DNA from: Taibaiella sp041660405
Lineage (GTDB): Bacteria; Bacteroidota; Bacteroidia; Chitinophagales; Chitinophagaceae
Direction of reading: 5' to 3'
Length of the DNA: 64,000 bases
NCBI GenBank assembly: GCA_041660405.1
Contig: JBAZWL010000012.1
Span: 1 to 64,000, forward strand
A model generated the notes under the pieces. That model had not been told where the DNA came from. It saw only the letters and a list, made by a program, of their open reading frames with translations, and did not search any database. The position numbers and the translations under genes are program-made. Of this stretch, positions 63,429-64,000 are shown piece by piece (the first letter of the stretch is position 1; every line of letters begins with the position of its first letter).

Positions 63429-63453
63429 TTTAAAGTAGCATTTTTCGTGGGGT

Positions 63454-63483
63454 CAAATCTATGTCATAAACAGGTTTGAACAA
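63454..63483 (-). promoter_or_regulatory. Bacteroidota promoter for the purine-nucleoside phosphorylase
   Basis: On the minus strand TTG (63483-63481), a 19-base spacer and TAGATTTG (63461-63454) match the Bacteroidota consensus. The ATG follows 25 bases later. Confidence 0.6.
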
Positions 63484-63486
63484 TCA

Positions 63487-64000
63487 TTAAAGCAAAATAT
63501 CATTGTGAGGTTTCTGCGTTGGCATAACCACAGAATCATCATCAGCAAGCATCTGAGAAGGGTGACGTTGTTCTAATCCTTCCATAGCTGCTTTGCGTTT
63601 TAATAGTTGTTCTACAAGCAATTTCATATTACGACCAGCCACATGCAGTACGCTGTTCTTAAGCCTTATGGTGCCCAACATCCTCGCAATAATAAACAAT
63701 AAAAGTGCTGCAAATACAGCCATACCACGAATGCCCCAGTGTAAAAGGTTCAAATCATATTGATGATATCGCTCGGCCAGGCTTGAATCGTGTGCGATCT
63801 GATTCATCAAATAAAAGGGATACAATTTATCCATAAATACTGCGAAAGCAATACAACCTAATACCAAAAGCCATGAGATGATTTCCATAAAAACGATAAA
63901 ACCCGTATGGAACAGCCTTCTTGCAGCTGGCATGCGTAGTGATGTTGCCATTGGGTCAATCAGATCAACTTGTTCATTGATCGTTTTTTTCTGTTCCTGG
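63487..64000 (-). CDS. Two-helix membrane protein, runs off the window edge
   Basis: The frame has an ATG at 63951 (MATSLRMPAARR) but stays open upstream to the end of the window (EQVDLIDPM before that Met), so the gene may start outside. From that Met there are 154 residues with two membrane helices (about 15-43 and 70-90) and a charged cytoplasmic tail with HPSQMLADDD. No family is recognised. If the frame continues, residues before the Met are probably cytoplasmic. Confidence 0.6.
   Translation of the reverse strand, partial: QEQKKTINEQVDLIDPMATSLRMPAARRLFHTGFIVFMEIISWLLVLGCIAFAVFMDKLYPFYLMNQIAHDSSLAERYHQYDLNLLHWGIRGMAVFAALLLFIIARMLGTIRLKNSVLHVAGRNMKLLVEQLLKRKAAMEGLEQRHPSQMLADDDSVVMPTQKPHNDILL

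Noticed and set aside
1..64000. CRISPR arrays, tRNA or rRNA genes, insertion sequences, phage genes
   Set aside because: I looked for repeated spacers, cloverleaf-like short genes and transposase motifs on both strands and saw none.

Overview
The window comes from a member of the phylum Bacteroidota, most likely a Chitinophagaceae-like soil or freshwater bacterium. Five proteins end in type IX secretion (T9SS) sorting domains, four of type A and one of type B (gliding-motility type). Several genes are preceded by the Bacteroidota -7 element TAnnTTTG, and classical Shine-Dalgarno sequences are scarce. Regulation relies on stand-alone HisKA_3-type kinases paired with NarL-type regulators, and there is an ECF sigma factor next to a protein with a TonB-plug domain. 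No CRISPR array, tRNA, rRNA, transposase or phage gene was seen. Genus-level assignment is an inference.

Layout. 0-7.2 kb: the tail of a GEVED/T9SS surface protein, then a minus-strand operon kinase - NarL regulator - kinase (5534-1681), then a glycine-rich T9SS protein. In this operon one kinase keeps the phospho-acceptor His but has a ruined ATPase domain, while the other has an intact ATPase domain but Arg at the His position. 7.6-14.1 kb: a six-gene plus-strand operon of a membrane-anchored trypsin-like protease, an exported protein with a barrel-like end, an unknown soluble protein, a multi-pass membrane protein, a histidine kinase and a NarL regulator. I know of no described system with this composition. 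14.3-24.1 kb: ordinary metabolic and stress genes (zinc alcohol dehydrogenase, PLP enzyme, GNAT, AI-2E family transporter, PhoD-like phosphatase, tandem UspA, SDR plus AraC regulator) and a decayed RluA-type pseudouridine synthase, followed by a 50-bp perfect palindrome.

24.4-42.8 kb: T9SS proteins, an alkaline-phosphatase-superfamily enzyme, a di-heme peroxidase with a c-type cytochrome, a very large phytase-like/PhoX-like surface protein, a quinone-reductase-like MDR, a DHCW cupin, a low-affinity iron permease family protein, a haem-binding protein, two cold-shock proteins, a DUF1415 protein with a non-standard start, and an ECF sigma factor with a membrane-tethered carboxypeptidase-D/TonB-plug protein. 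43-48 kb: Sfp-type phosphopantetheinyl transferase and KAS II (convergent), a TetR regulon with two visible operators controlling a hot-dog thioesterase and an SDR, a cysteine hydrolase and a CAP protein.

48.2-64 kb: an envelope block. It holds a GT-C/GT2/NodB-deacetylase operon laid out like the Arn or Flm/Nax lipid A modification modules, a lipid kinase divergent from an APP1 phosphatidate phosphatase, a small lipoprotein, a LolA-like protein, a gene broken by an in-frame amber codon, class A PBP, RimM, a propeller-sensor kinase/regulator pair, purine nucleoside phosphorylase and a membrane protein running off the edge. Related palindromic repeats are scattered through this block. All functional statements rest on reading motifs by eye; no database search was run.
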